Assembly: GCA_963576735.1 (NCBI GenBank) | Contig: OY755181.1 | Location: 3,286,001-3,350,000 of the forward strand | DNA: 64,000 nt | Direction of reading: 5' to 3' | Origin: Bedellia somnulentella | Lineage: Eukaryota; Arthropoda; Insecta; Lepidoptera; Bedelliidae | In this document: positions 1 through 12,700 of the stretch, piece by piece | Numbering within the stretch: the stretch's first letter is position 1 | Layout of the letters: every line of letters starts with the position of its first letter | Translations under genes and position numbers: made by a program | The notes under the pieces: model-generated | What the model was told of the DNA's origin: nothing | Seen by the model: the letters and a program-made list of their open reading frames with translations, nothing else | Database searches by the model: none

Positions 1-74
1 TTATATCAGGCTAATTAATTAGATTTTAAGTTAAATTGAACATGATCAAACTGACTACTAAACATATAAAATTG

Positions 75-108
75 TCCCCAGTATCAGTGGTAGCGAGCGC
101 CATAGATC
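75..108 (+). pseudogene. Short duplicate of the start of EMC1 exon 642-794
   Basis: About 34 bases starting with a CCAG acceptor-like site repeat the first bases of the EMC1 exon at 642 with a few mostly synonymous changes; both would read SV(V/I)ASAID. Homology stops after the ATAGA(T/C) codon, and the downstream frame (DQSRFDISD) no longer resembles EMC1. It is best read as a broken exon copy upstream of the real exon. An alternative exon cannot be excluded. Confidence 0.5.
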
Positions 109-386
109 AGAGCAGATTTGATATATCTGACTCAATAGTGTGCCAATCGGGTGTTCTGCTCTCTTGGTCTAGATTTAATTATCTTAGTCTTAAATTATAT
201 CGTAAAATTACCGTAAACCGACCCAAAATACAACTAAATTTGTACAATTATTTTGTTTTCAATACTTATTTCAATTTGCGATTTCTTATAGCAACTATGT
301 AACTATTGGTAGAAACTTTATAGGTCTAGAACTTCTCTTGAAATATTGTGTATCGTTTGTTTCTCAAATAAATAAATGTATAAATC

Positions 387-623
387 GCTGTGTAGTGTCG
401 GCTTAGGATAGCACTACCCCATTTCTTCCGGTGGGTGTACGTAATAGGCAAGTAACGGTATTGGGGCTTTTTAAGGGATTTTAGGGCGATGCGGTTGGAG
501 ACCCACCACCAACAACCTTTATTTTACCATCTTTGAAATTCCAAAAGTGGCTGAGGAATTTCTAACTCCTTATCTCTGGCTACCCCTTCTAGGGATTTAT
601 AGCCGTGAGTATATGTATGTATA
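387..623 (+). mobile_element. SINE family A copy
   Basis: A roughly 240-bp repeat found some twenty times in the window. It starts GCTGTGTAGTGTCGGCTTAG, contains GCGATGCGGTTGGAGACCC and AAAAGTGGCTGAGGAATTTC, and ends CTCTGGCTACCCC, GGGATTTATAGCCGTGAG and a TATG tandem tail. It has no obvious tRNA head. This copy ends 18 bases before the EMC1 exon, so its tail sits against the acceptor's pyrimidine tract. Confidence 0.85.
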
Positions 624-641
624 AATTATTATTATTTCCAG

Positions 642-794
642 TATCAGTGATAGCGAGTGCTATAGACGCAGTGTCAGGCAGCGTGGTGTGGTCGCAATCG
701 CATAGAAGAGCTCGAGCCACTTCACTAGCCGTGCATGCGGACCATTATCTCGCCTATCTGTACTACAACGACAAGCAGCGGCGGGCTGAGATCG
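642..794 (+). CDS. EMC1: EMC1 exon (first in window)
   Basis: The acceptor is TTTCCAG at 635-641 and the donor GTAACT at 795. It encodes SVIASAID, SGSVVWSQSHRRARAT, then HADHYLAYLYYNDKQRRAEI, matching the EMC1 stretch with a conserved HSE/YW-type motif before the LELYEG segment. It begins with two bases and ends with one base of split codons. Confidence 0.93.
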
Positions 795-3700
795 GTAACT
801 ATATAAAAAATGATAAAAATTGACATTAAACATTGAAGAACAAATAAAATTTTATACAGGTGGCATCAAACAAAGCCAGTTTTTTTACAAACTACTGTGT
901 AACTGGTATAGTACCACATAAGTACAATAGCGTTATCTGTGTAGTTCATTGGTGGCAACGAAAAAAAAAACTTTACCCACTTGTTTAATGTTCATGTATA
1001 CATAAGTTTGTATTTGCATTGTTTTGTATTTTAGTTATGCCCTAAGAATAAATTTCTTTCTTTTTTCTTTAATAGATCCCTTATGAAAAACAGGTAACAC
1101 GCACATAACACATAAGGTTTTGCATAGATGTATAGAATTAAGTTAAATTATCTCTTTTGTAGCGACAAATATCCCTCTTTATCAAGCCGATGTACACGAT
1201 CCAGTTCCAACATCATCACTATCTAAACCAATACCAAAAGAAAATTTAACTAATTCCCCAAATTCACTTGCCGGCCGCGGCATACTTTGTTTGTGAAGTG
1301 GCATCTTTTAAAATTTTGCGACACAAACACGAATGACACTATCTCAGCGAATAAACTTGTGGGGGTACTGTTAGAGCGCACACTATAGCGGACCCACTCG
1401 CACATAGGAGAGTCTCACTCATATGTTTACATCGCGTTACGTAAATGTTTCTCGAGCTAAGCATAAATACATATTATTAATTGGTATACAGCAGGATGTA
1501 CAGGCCAGTATATGTTAGCTGTTGCCGCAAACTGTAACACATATGTGATTGCAGCCACGGTGGAGCTGTACTCGGGGTCGCGTCGGCCGGCGGGCGGGTC
1601 GTGGCGGCGCGGCGGCGCGCGGGCCTCCTCCAACGCGTACCTGCTGTCCGCCGCGCCCGCCGCGCTCGCGCTCACCGTCACGCCCAGACATATCACGCCG
1701 AAACATGTCTTGAGTGAGTATTGGCTTTATTATATTTCTTTTTATAATAAAAGCAATATGTTATATTTAAAAAAAATGAAATTAAACGTCTTGCATTGCC
1801 ACGTTGAGTGTCGCGTGTGTGGCTATACCTATATACTCCAACGCGTACCTGCTGTATATTAATATTATAGATGTGAAAGTTTAGATGTTTATGTGTTTGA
1901 GACGAAAAGGCTCCTCAAGTACATAATATATATGAATGAAATTTAGCAGAATGCTAGGTAAACATAGATCGGATAATCGGATGCATATTTACCTAAACTT
2001 ATTTTTTGGCTAAGAAAATATGGAGACGGCTTCGTTTTTCGGAATTGTCTTTTTCAATGTCGGGATTCGAAAAAAATCAGGGATTTTGAACTAATCGGAT
2101 ATAAAACAAATTACGAATTTACGAGTTAGTTGGTTACCTACCTATCAAATTATAGTATTAATTTATATTTTATTTTTTTTTATAAAATAACTAGCTACTA
2201 AGCTTCGAACATCATAATTCATAAATTTCATAATGGATATTCGCAAGCATCTGCACTTAAACTGAATTTTAAACGTCGATGCAAATATGTATTAAGTATT
2301 TGCATCGACGTTTAAAATTCAGACGTTCATCATTCATTCGACGTTTATTCAGACGTTCATCATTCATTCAACGTTTAAAAGTCACGTAGAAAGAAACAGG
2401 ATCTATTCACATTACCTGTTAGTCCCACTTTACATTCTCATCATAACCCTATTATTCATATGCAGCGAATATATAACTCTGTCTCATCTCAACACGATCT
2501 TGATGTCTTTCTTAGTCTTACCCAATTCAAACATAAGCTTAAACATATCTCGTACAATATATAATTCATTATTTACTGTTTATTATAATTATTATGTATA
2601 CAATATTGTATGTATTTATTTTCTTCAGTATGTTAAGTAACATGTAAATATACGATGGTAGACTTAGTAATAAGTTAAATAATTGTGCAAGTTGTCAACA
2701 CACCTAGTAGGGTGGTTTTCATATATTTTATAAAAAAATGTTTTTCAAACGTGTATTGTTAACTGCCTGTTGTGTGATACAAATAAATAAATTTGAAAGG
2801 TGAAAGAAAAAGGGTGGCATGTGCTAAAAAAAGACAAAAATACATTATTTTTTTATTAAATAAAGTTGCTCCACCTTTTCACCTTTAACTTAAGAGTTGA
2901 ACTCTTAAGTTAAAGAAGAAGAAAATAATATATACATAGTGTTTTGATAACAATCTTAATCACTATCTATCTCTATGATTTGGTCACTGGAATCTGATGT
3001 TTGTGTTGAACATGATGGTTTTTCGTCAGATTCCTGTGACTGTTCTTTAGTGCTAACTCTATTGACATCTAAATAATTGCAATATAAACAATTATTTTTC
3101 TCTAAATTTTCAATATTTCTTTTAACATTTAAGATCCATTTAAATATAGAAAATGATCTTTCCACATCTACTGATGTAAGTGGCGCAAATTTATATATAC
3201 TAGCACAATTGTCTGTACTCATTTTTTCACTTATTTCCCTTAAAACATCAAAATCGGGGTTTCTGTCCATAAGTTGTTCCATTTTGTTTATTAACGTATT
3301 ATTTAAAGTTTCATTAATAGTAAATCTTACATCATCAAATATTTCAAACACTTCACTTATAGATAGGTCGCGTTTTTCCAGCTTAACAATTGAAGTATTT
3401 AAAATTTCGAAATTTTCGCTTAAATAGTCTAAATCAATCTTTAAATTTGGTTTAGCTAGCACTGCCTTGACATTTCTAATAGATATTGCTTCATTGTTAT
3501 CCAAAAGAGCGACAACACTTGAAATTTTGTCTAAATGTTTGGCAACTAACTAAATAACTGGTTCTGGAGGCAAGGATAAATTTGGATGTAACTCCTTAAA
3601 AATTCGAATCCTGTTAGGGGATTTTAAAAATATTTTCTTCACATTATTAATTAAAATGTCTACATCACTATAGTTTAAACGTAATGTTTCCGTTAACCTA

Positions 3701-6700
3701 TGCAAGGCGTGAGCTAAACAAGTGAAATGTTTTAAATTGGGAAACGTGTTATTTAATATTTTGCCAGCTAGTAACATATATGCTACGCTATCGGTACATA
3801 ATATTAAAACATCTTGTACTTTATTTTCGAATTGACATCCCCATAAGTTTTTTAAACATTGAATCACAAACTCTGCTACTGAGCGACTATTAACCACATC
3901 TAAAGCTTGACAGGTTAGCAAGTATATTGGTTCTGAAACATTTTCACTTAGAGGTTTTACTAAAAAGTTTACAACAAATCGACCCAGACTGTCAGTGGTT
4001 TCGTCTAACGATATCCAAATCTTTTTGTTTTGTATTTTACTTTGGATAAGTTTCATTTTACTGTCGTAAATTTCACTCAAGTACTTCTTTCTCAGCAAAG
4101 ACTCACTTGGAATGGTTCTGTCTTTGTTGTTACATTTACAAATGTATTTTTCGAAAAAAATGCGAAAATTAGGGTTGTCAACTTTTGACCATGGTATGTT
4201 GCACATAATTAGAAAATGAACCAGATCAAAATAAAAATCACTTGGCGCTGCTGCTTGAACACCACGATGTTTTTGTGACTTCAGATGTCGGTTCAAAATA
4301 GTTTTCTTTGCACTTAAACGTCTCTCACATTTTGTGCAAGTTATACTGCTAGTTGCCAGATCGTAAAACATCTCTGGGTAATTTCTTATCCATGATTGAG
4401 CTATGTCTTCTTTTTGAGTTGATTCCGCCATTATGGCTGAAAAGAAGACTATTCGTTAATTATTTTAACACTCTGTATTGTATTGCAAATACTCGTATGG
4501 ACTGTTTTAGAACAAGTTGCAGAATACAATGTGTAAGCGCAATAGGTACATACAATGAATTAATACTTTTTTTTTGTAAAATACAATAATCCTTACCTTG
4601 TAAATACAAGACGCAACGCAGAGTTCCGAGATCCGTAGCACAAGACGTCGTTTCAAGAAAAACCAAAATCCAAAACCAAATCACGATGCAAATCAGAATC
4701 CGTTGTTGAATAGCCAAATCGTTAGAAAATTGCAAAGGAACACAAAACACACCCGTACGCATGGCAAGCAAAGCGACGAATATTTTCAAGTAACTAATAG
4801 ATAGATAAGATAACAAAAGACATGCATTACCGGGGTTTCTTGCACCTACCTGCACACAAACCGGTTTTGAGAATGCTGTCTCACTCGCACAAACAGCCAA
4901 AGTTACCTATCCGTCTCACTCGCACATTCACATTTATAACGCTTTTTTGAACATAACGAGAATTGTAAATTCAAAACTGAAATTGATCTCCATTTATTTT
5001 TCGATATATTCCATAATAGTTAAAATCTTAACGTTAGTAAATGTGCAGCTAAGTGCACAACAAGCTTTACAATGTTATTCAAATATTGTTCTCAACGCAA
5101 ATAATTACGGCTCCTCATTTAAAAACCTTTATTGGTTTTTTTCCATACAAGTAATGTACATACAAATAATATATTGTAATAGAAAACACTACAAACGTAA
5201 TGAAAATACATTTAATTCTATATTCCGAACATTAAATGCATCAATTCCGAAATCCCGAAATCTTTACGATAAAGAAGTGCTTTCCATACTAAGCCGCCGG
5301 TCAACTTTAGGTAAATATGCATCCGATTATCCGATCTATGGAATGACCCAAATTATCAAATAGAATAATTTTTATCCCGGAAAAAAAATTCCTATAAAAT
5401 ATTCACGCCTGATTGAACTAAGAGTACCGGAAAAAACTAAAGCTAAACTGCCTAAAGTTTGGCATAAACAAAATTAACAGTCGGGTTAGCTAGCTTTATT
5501 ATATTTCTTTCTAAGAATTTTTAATCTGTTTTTCATACGTCTTGCATTGCTAAGGTGCGTGTCGGTATGTGTGGATATTTTAGTAGACATACATACATAC
5601 ATACATACATATTCTCACGCCGTTAGTTCCCATTGGGGTAGGCAGAGACTATCGATCGCCACTTTGTACGATCCTGGCAAACCTCTCTGGCTTCGTTTAC
5701 ATCCATCAATCTTTTCATACATGCTCTTTTATTCTTCATACTGCGGACATCTGCCTTTTTGAGCACATTTTCTATTTGATCCAAATGTGTCCTCCGAGGT
5801 CGTCCTCTACTAACATTACCTTCCACATTGGCTCTATATATCTCTTTCACCAATTTACTGTCATCCATCCTCTCTATGTGCCCAAACCATCTCAACATTC
5901 CTTTTTCTATCTTTCTTACAATATCATCTTTTACACCACACCTTTCACGAATCACATCATTCCTCACACGATCACATAACCTTACATTACACACTTTTCT
6001 GAGGGATCTCATTTTAAAATGCAAAACGTAAGAGAACATGAGTGAAGCATATTGAAGAAATCTGTGGTTATTCCGAATAATATAATTGTGTTAAACATAA
6101 CCAAGTGTTTAAGCAAGGAATAAATTCAAACTAAGTCTTGCTTTTAAACACAATTTTACTTTAAATATTTAAATTACAAAATGTACAATATAATATGTTA
6201 AGTTGGCGGTGGTTGGTTGCGTAGTGAAGCTTGTCCCCGCGCCGCTGCCGCAGCCGCACCTGCGGCTTGCCGTATCATGTGGATCAGGCGTTAACATCCT
6301 CCGGGACGTTGAAAGCTTTACAGCTTTCAAGAATATAGTGGACCCCGTGGCGGACCACTCTGCTCCTGGTCGTCTTCTTCAGTAGGTCCCTGAGTCGGCA
6401 GAAGGCACATCTTATTGACGGCCCTCCGAAGAATACCCTTTGCTGTGGTTACCTCAGCGACTCTGGTAACGCCGTCTGTGCCAGGAAAGAGACGGATCAC
6501 GCGTCCCATTCGCCAATGGAGAGGCGGCAGGTTATCGTCGTTGAGTAAAACCAAGTCCCCCAGCGCAAGCTGGCGCTGTGGAGACTGCCACTTCGTGCGC
6601 TGCTGCAGCTCGGCTATATATTCTCGACGCCAGCGGTCCCAGAAGTGCTGGCGGATCTTCTCTATAAGCTGATATCTGTTGGGGCTGGTGACAGTGACAG

Positions 6701-9700
6701 GAGCTGTTGGTATAGACGTGAGCAGTCTCCCGATCAGAAAGTGGCCTGGGGTCAGAGGAGAAGGATCGGTACAGTTGGTCGAGATAGGAGACAGTGGGCG
6801 TGAGTTTAGGATAGCTTCAATTTGTGTAAACAATGTCGCTAACTCCTCAAATGTCAAAGAAGCATTTCCAGCTACACGCTTTAAATGAAATTTGGCTGAG
6901 CGTATTCCAGCCTCAAAAATTCCTCCAAATGTAGGGGAATATACAGGGGAAAACATAAATCTAATTCCTTCATAACTAGCGAAATCATAGACAGACTGAC
7001 GGCTGGATCTCAGTAGCCTACCTAATTCATTGTGAGCACCAACAAAATTCCTACCGTTGTCGCAATATATTTCAATTGGTTTACCCCTTCTTGATATAAA
7101 CCTACGTAAACATAGAATAAAAGCTTGGGTACTCAGATCACTGACGAGTTCCAAATGAACGGCTTTGGTTGTGAGGCAAACGAATAAGCAAAGATAACAT
7201 TTTGTTATTCTATTACCTCGGCCTTTACGACTACTGATCATAAACGGTCCAGCAAAGTCCATCCCGCACGAGTAGAAAGGGAAAACACCGTTAGTACGCG
7301 CCTCTGGCAGGTGCCCCATGATTGGCTGCATAGTGACAGCACGCATTCTCGCGCACGTGACACAGCGCCGCGCCACGCGCCGCGCTAAACTCCTACCACC
7401 AACCGGCCAATATCTATCGCGCACGGATGACAGTAATAACTGTGGACCTGCATGGAATAAACGAATATGCTCATGGTTCATAATAAGATACATGAAATGA
7501 TGCTTAGCATCTAATAAAATGGGATATTTCTTGTCGAAATCAAAACTCGAATTATTTAATCGACCACCAACTCGAACAATTTTATCAGTGTCAATAAACG
7601 GTGTCAACTGTATTAATTTATTATTTTTTGGTAAACATTTCCCTTGTTCAAGTAGCTTAATTTCTTCGGGAAACGATTCTGTTTGGCTAAACCTAACTAA
7701 AATTTTTAACGAATTATCCAACTCCGTAATATTAAGCGGACCTGACAATCTTTGCCTTAATTTTGTAATATTATTTATAAACCGCAAGACGAACGCAAAA
7801 CTCCTTAACAATTTATTAAATGTGGAGTACCTATCGAAATCGATGAGTGACTGTAAATGCGCTCGCTCGGACGCCACAAACAGAGCGTTCACCTTAATAT
7901 CGGGTAAACTCTCGGTGGGGTATGAATGCCGCGGCCACTCAGACTCCTCCGTCTTTAGGAAGGAAGGACCCTCCCACCACAAAGAAGATGACGCTAGAAC
8001 CTGAGGGTCGACCCCCCGCGAGGCAAGGTCAGCTGGGTTCATACTCGTAGGAACATGCCTGAATTGAAAATCACGTGTTAGTTCGTTAATTTCGTTAACC
8101 CTATTACATACAAACATTTTTAATTGTTTTACATCAGTCTTTAACCAACCGAGAACAACAGTAGAATCGGTCCAAATTATTTTTTGTTGAACGTTAAAAC
8201 GTACCGCTTTGAGAACCTTATCACATAAACGCGCGCCTAGTAGATTACCTAACAATTCTGCTCGTGGGATAGTAGTCGGCTTTAAAGGCATAACGCGAGC
8301 CTTTCCACAAAATAGGTTCACCGTAACGTCATTGTTTTTATTGACTGAACGTAAATACACGCAAGCAGCATAGGCATCCTTTGACGCATCGACAAAGCAA
8401 TGTAAATCTATTGAAATTGGGTCATGGCAAAGAACATTTCTATTAATAGTTATATTTGAGATTAAGTGAAAATTATTAATAAAATTGTACCATGTACTTA
8501 CAAGTTTTTGAGGTATGGGTTCTTCCCAACTCAATTTTGCAACCCATAATTGTTGTAAAAATATTTTGGCCTTGATAATACATGCACATATTAAACCGAG
8601 AGGGTCAAAAATTTTACAAGTTGTCGTAATGACAGACCTTTTTGTGGGCACTGGAGATGATTCGATGTTGGCTGTAAATTTAATTTTATCAGACTTCGGA
8701 CAGTAATTTAATCCTAGTACACTCGATTCTTTGGTTAAATCGACTAACTCGGAGTTGGAGTCGTCACTGCCGAAAGCCTGTGAACAATTAGTGCGAATTT
8801 TCCTTAAAGGTAAACAAGCCGTATCCAACACCTTTTTAACATTTTTATAGATGTACTGTAGATCGCTCTCAGTCTCCGCACCCGTGTTCAAGTCATCAAT
8901 GTAAAAATCATTCTGAATGACGTTAGCTATAACAGGATCCGTACATTCATATGCTAACTGCAATAAACATCTCGTACTTAGAAATGGAGCAGAAGCCATG
9001 CCATACGTGACGGTGTTCAGCTGCAATACTTGCAAAGTATTGCGTTTTCTGTCACTAGAAGTGGGGTCTCGCCAAAGAATGTGCTGGAGATGACGCTGTG
9101 AGGGGTGCAATATAATTTGCCGATACATCTTCTCCTGGTCTCCTAATAACACGTAACGATGGCCACGAAAACGTAACAAAATGGAAAATAAGTCGCTTTG
9201 AACGACGGCGCCTACGGCTTGAATATCGTTCACCGACTTCCCGGTCGATGTTTTAGCCGACCCGTCAAAAACAACTCTTAACCGTGTTGTTTCACTTTTA
9301 TTTCGAATGACACAGTGGTGCGGGAGATATACACCAAAGTCCGATTGTTCTACTTCACTTAAATGACCCATTGTACGATATTCCTCAATAAAAGTTGAAT
9401 AAGGTGCCTTTAATTGAGGATTTTTATTTAACTTACTCTCTAAATTTGACAAACGCTTAAGTGATAAATTAAAAGAATTTCCGAGATTCGTTTCGGTTTC
9501 TTTCAGCGGCATTAAAACACAAAATCTCCCATTCTCTAGTCGAGTGGTAGTCTCTAAAAAATGATTCTCACAGAACTGTTCCTCTAGGGATAATGTTTTT
9601 GTGTCAGAAGGCAAATCGTCTATCTGCCAAAATAGTTTAATTGAATTATCTAAATCTAATAGGCTTAAGTTGCAGTGAACTTTAGAGCAAAGATTATTAT

Positions 9701-12700
9701 TTCCAATAGGGCCGGCTATAAGCCACCCCATCTTAGATTCTTGCAAAGTAGGCAAATTATAACCTAACTTTAACTGATTAGTTCCAATTATATCCCAAAA
9801 TACGTCAGCCCCTAATAAAATGTCAATAGAAGAGGGCTGGAAAAAATGTGGATCAGCTAGTTCAATACTGTTGGGAATATTTAAACGATCAGTATTTATT
9901 TCAAAACCGGGTAAAATACCGGTTATTTTAGGCACTATAAGGCAACTAATTTTAGTACTATAAAACGATAAATATGAATTCACTCTCACGTTACAACTTC
10001 CTCCAATATCGCATTTAACATTATTAAGTCCACAAACACTGATACGATGCAAAGATTCCTTACGCAACCCCAATTTATCACAAATATTTTCTGTAATAAA
10101 AGACGATTGACTACCGGTGTCTAACAATGCTCGCACCTTCACGCTTTTATTGTTATATTCATTAACAAGTTCGACCTGCGCCGTGCACAATAGAGTGTGA
10201 GTCATCGTTACCGCTGATAAGGCGACTGGCCCAGCGGCGGCGGTGGCAGCAGGCGCGGCCAGAGATGCGCTTGATCGTATTAATCCTTGTTGTGATGACT
10301 GTTGATTATGTAACAAGGTGTTATGTTTACCTTTGCATATCTTACACGAACCTTTCAAACGACACTGATAAGATTGATGACCGCTTCGTAAACAAATAGT
10401 ACACAATTTAAATTGAGTAACGTCGCGTACCCTACTATCAATATCTAAATCTTTAAACTTTGCACATTCATGAACAAAATGGCTCTTGTTACATATGACA
10501 CAAGGTTGACATCGTTTATTAACATTATCCGATGATGTAAAAAATGCTCTTACGTTTTTGTTATGGGAAATAGGCCTTTGTTCGTACTTGTCGTTTCGAT
10601 TATAATGGGTTGTTTCTAAAATGTCTGCGCGACTTCGTAAAAATGTGTAAAATTGATCGAGTGTCGGTAATTCGAACAAACTGTTCTTATGTTCTTCCCA
10701 CTTTCTACTCGTATTGGAATCTAACTTTGCTGAGGTAATAAATATTAAAAGAACATCCCATTGTTCGGTAGGAAGTCCCAAAGACTGTAGAGATCTTAAA
10801 TTTTTAGATATGTGATCAATTAAGAAACGTAATGCCTTAAAAGATTCTTTGCTCATAGATTCAATACTTAATAATGACTTGAGATGATTATTTATAAGGA
10901 TATTTTTGTTATTGTATCTCTCGCATAGTAGTTGCCACGCATTGTTGTAATTGTTTGCAGTAAACTCGAGTGATCTAATTACCACAGATGCACTACCCTC
11001 CAAACTAGACCTTAGATAATGAAATTTATTTATTAATGGTATGGATTCATTTTGATTTATAAGAGAATCAAATGTGTCACGGAATTCGAGCCACTTTAAA
11101 TAATTCCCATCAAATTTTGCTAAATCAATAGTGGGTAGTTTAATCGAGTCAAAAGAATGTGAACATGAACCAGCCACACTTTCATTAAGATTTGACTCTT
11201 TGTGAGAGGAAGACTTTTCAATTAAGTCTTGCGCAATGGAAAGAAGAGAATAGAATTGAGTTTCTATAGTATCTCTCTCAGTTAACTGTTCGTCCACGTT
11301 CGGCGACAGTATCTCTATTTCTGTCTGTAAGTTGTTAAAATCAGAGAGTAATTCTTGAAATTTTACCATTCTCATTGATAGATCCTTAATTTGAATTGAA
11401 GTTATTTTATCCGCCAATTGAATTAAAACATTTAAATGATCTTTAAACTTAGTTAATCTACCTTTTATAATACTACGTTTCTTTAATAAATCTTTAAGCA
11501 TGTCTTTTCCTTCCATTATAAATATTATAATAGAACAATTAACGTAGCACAAGAAACGTTAAAATAACCAAACCTCCCAAAGCACTGTCTAGTACTTTAT
11601 AATCCAACCGCCAATCTGTCTATGCGACGCGCGCGCCGATCACAACTTCAGCTAAAGGTATCGGCAGCAGCTGTAGTAGTCTGCTCGGAACACCCGAACT
11701 TTATTTGATGTTTTTCACTGAAATAGTCGGCAGTTGCGTGTAAATAAATTTGAATTTTATATATTATTTTGATGAAGGTAGTTAACAATGATAGGCAAAA
11801 TAATTGTAAATGATAATGTCTAAATGATAAAACTTCAATAAGAAATTTGTGTAGTGATTGAAGTAGGGAAAAAAACTTGTCAATTTCGTCTGAGCTAATA
11901 AATTGGTTTAGGTTTGCTTGAAGTGCAAATAAAATGGAAATTGATAAAAATATAGTAGGTAGTTAAATAACTTATTATGTAAAAGATAATTGATTGATTT
12001 TGTAACGCTAAGGCCAAAGAGTGAATTAGACAATACGCTTTAAATTAACAGCAAGATATTGTTTCAACACTTTGGGGCGATAAATATCTACACAACATGA
12101 ATTGGAAAGACAGGAAAGGATAAGAATAGAAGGATGTAGGTAGGCCAAAACTTTCCTCGGGATGACCAAACAGATGCGATGGTGAAGCTCCTCAGCAATC
12201 CTTTAATTGATCATCAGAGTTGAAGTCAGCAATATCATCCGACAAATCAGTTCCCGAAGTCCAAACGGCGTTAGTCGAGTAGCGGTTATCCGATGGTACT
12301 CGATATTTCTTCACTGAAGATTGGTTGTAGCCACCACTAGGCAATGGCCACTAATTTATCACGGTCGCCAAATGTTTAAGCAAGGAATAAATTCAAACTA
12401 AGTCTTGCTTTTAAACACAAATTTACTTTGAATATTTAAATTACAAAATGTACAATATAATATGTTAAGTTGGCGGTGGTTGGTTGCGTAGTGAAGCTTG
12501 TCCCCGCGCCGCCGCCGCAGCCGCACCTGCGGCTTGCCGTATCATGTGGATCAGGCGTTAACACCAAGAAAAATACATCCTATCATTCCTGATATTTAGA
12601 TTTGACTAAGAGCAAAAAAAATATAAATCATGAATGAGTAGTATAATAATAAGTAGTGTTACACCTTCAATAAATTGACAGTTACATGTTAGTCTTTATT

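Larger units (their letters stand above)
1963..5340 (-). mobile_element. hAT-type DNA transposon with ~35-bp terminal inverted repeats
   Basis: CATAGATCGGATAATCGGAT at 1963 continues as GCATATTTACCTAAA and is repeated inverted at 5306-5340. Subterminal words TCGGAATT and TCGGGATT(C/T)CG also occur near both ends. The interior carries one transposase-like gene on the - strand. An 8-bp target duplication is not clear: GAATG occurs on both sides (1949 and 5341), but the full octamers differ. The element lies inside a Helitron-like repeat. Confidence 0.65.
6106..12563 (-). mobile_element. BEL/Pao LTR retrotransposon, structurally complete
   Basis: The LTRs at 6106-6296 and 12373-12563 are each 191 bp, start TGTTTAAG and end TTAACA, and differ at three positions by my count. 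The 5-bp duplication CCAAG lies immediately outside both (6101-6105 and 12564-12568), as usual for BEL/Pao. One uninterrupted gag-pol frame lies between them. No envelope frame is present. Total length is 6458 bp. High LTR identity and an open frame indicate recent insertion into the EMC1 intron. Confidence 0.95.

Noticed and set aside
4460..4900. 146-codon open frame on the - strand
   Set aside because: It lies in the 5' flank of the hAT-type gene, is hydrophobic and low in complexity, and matches no family I know.
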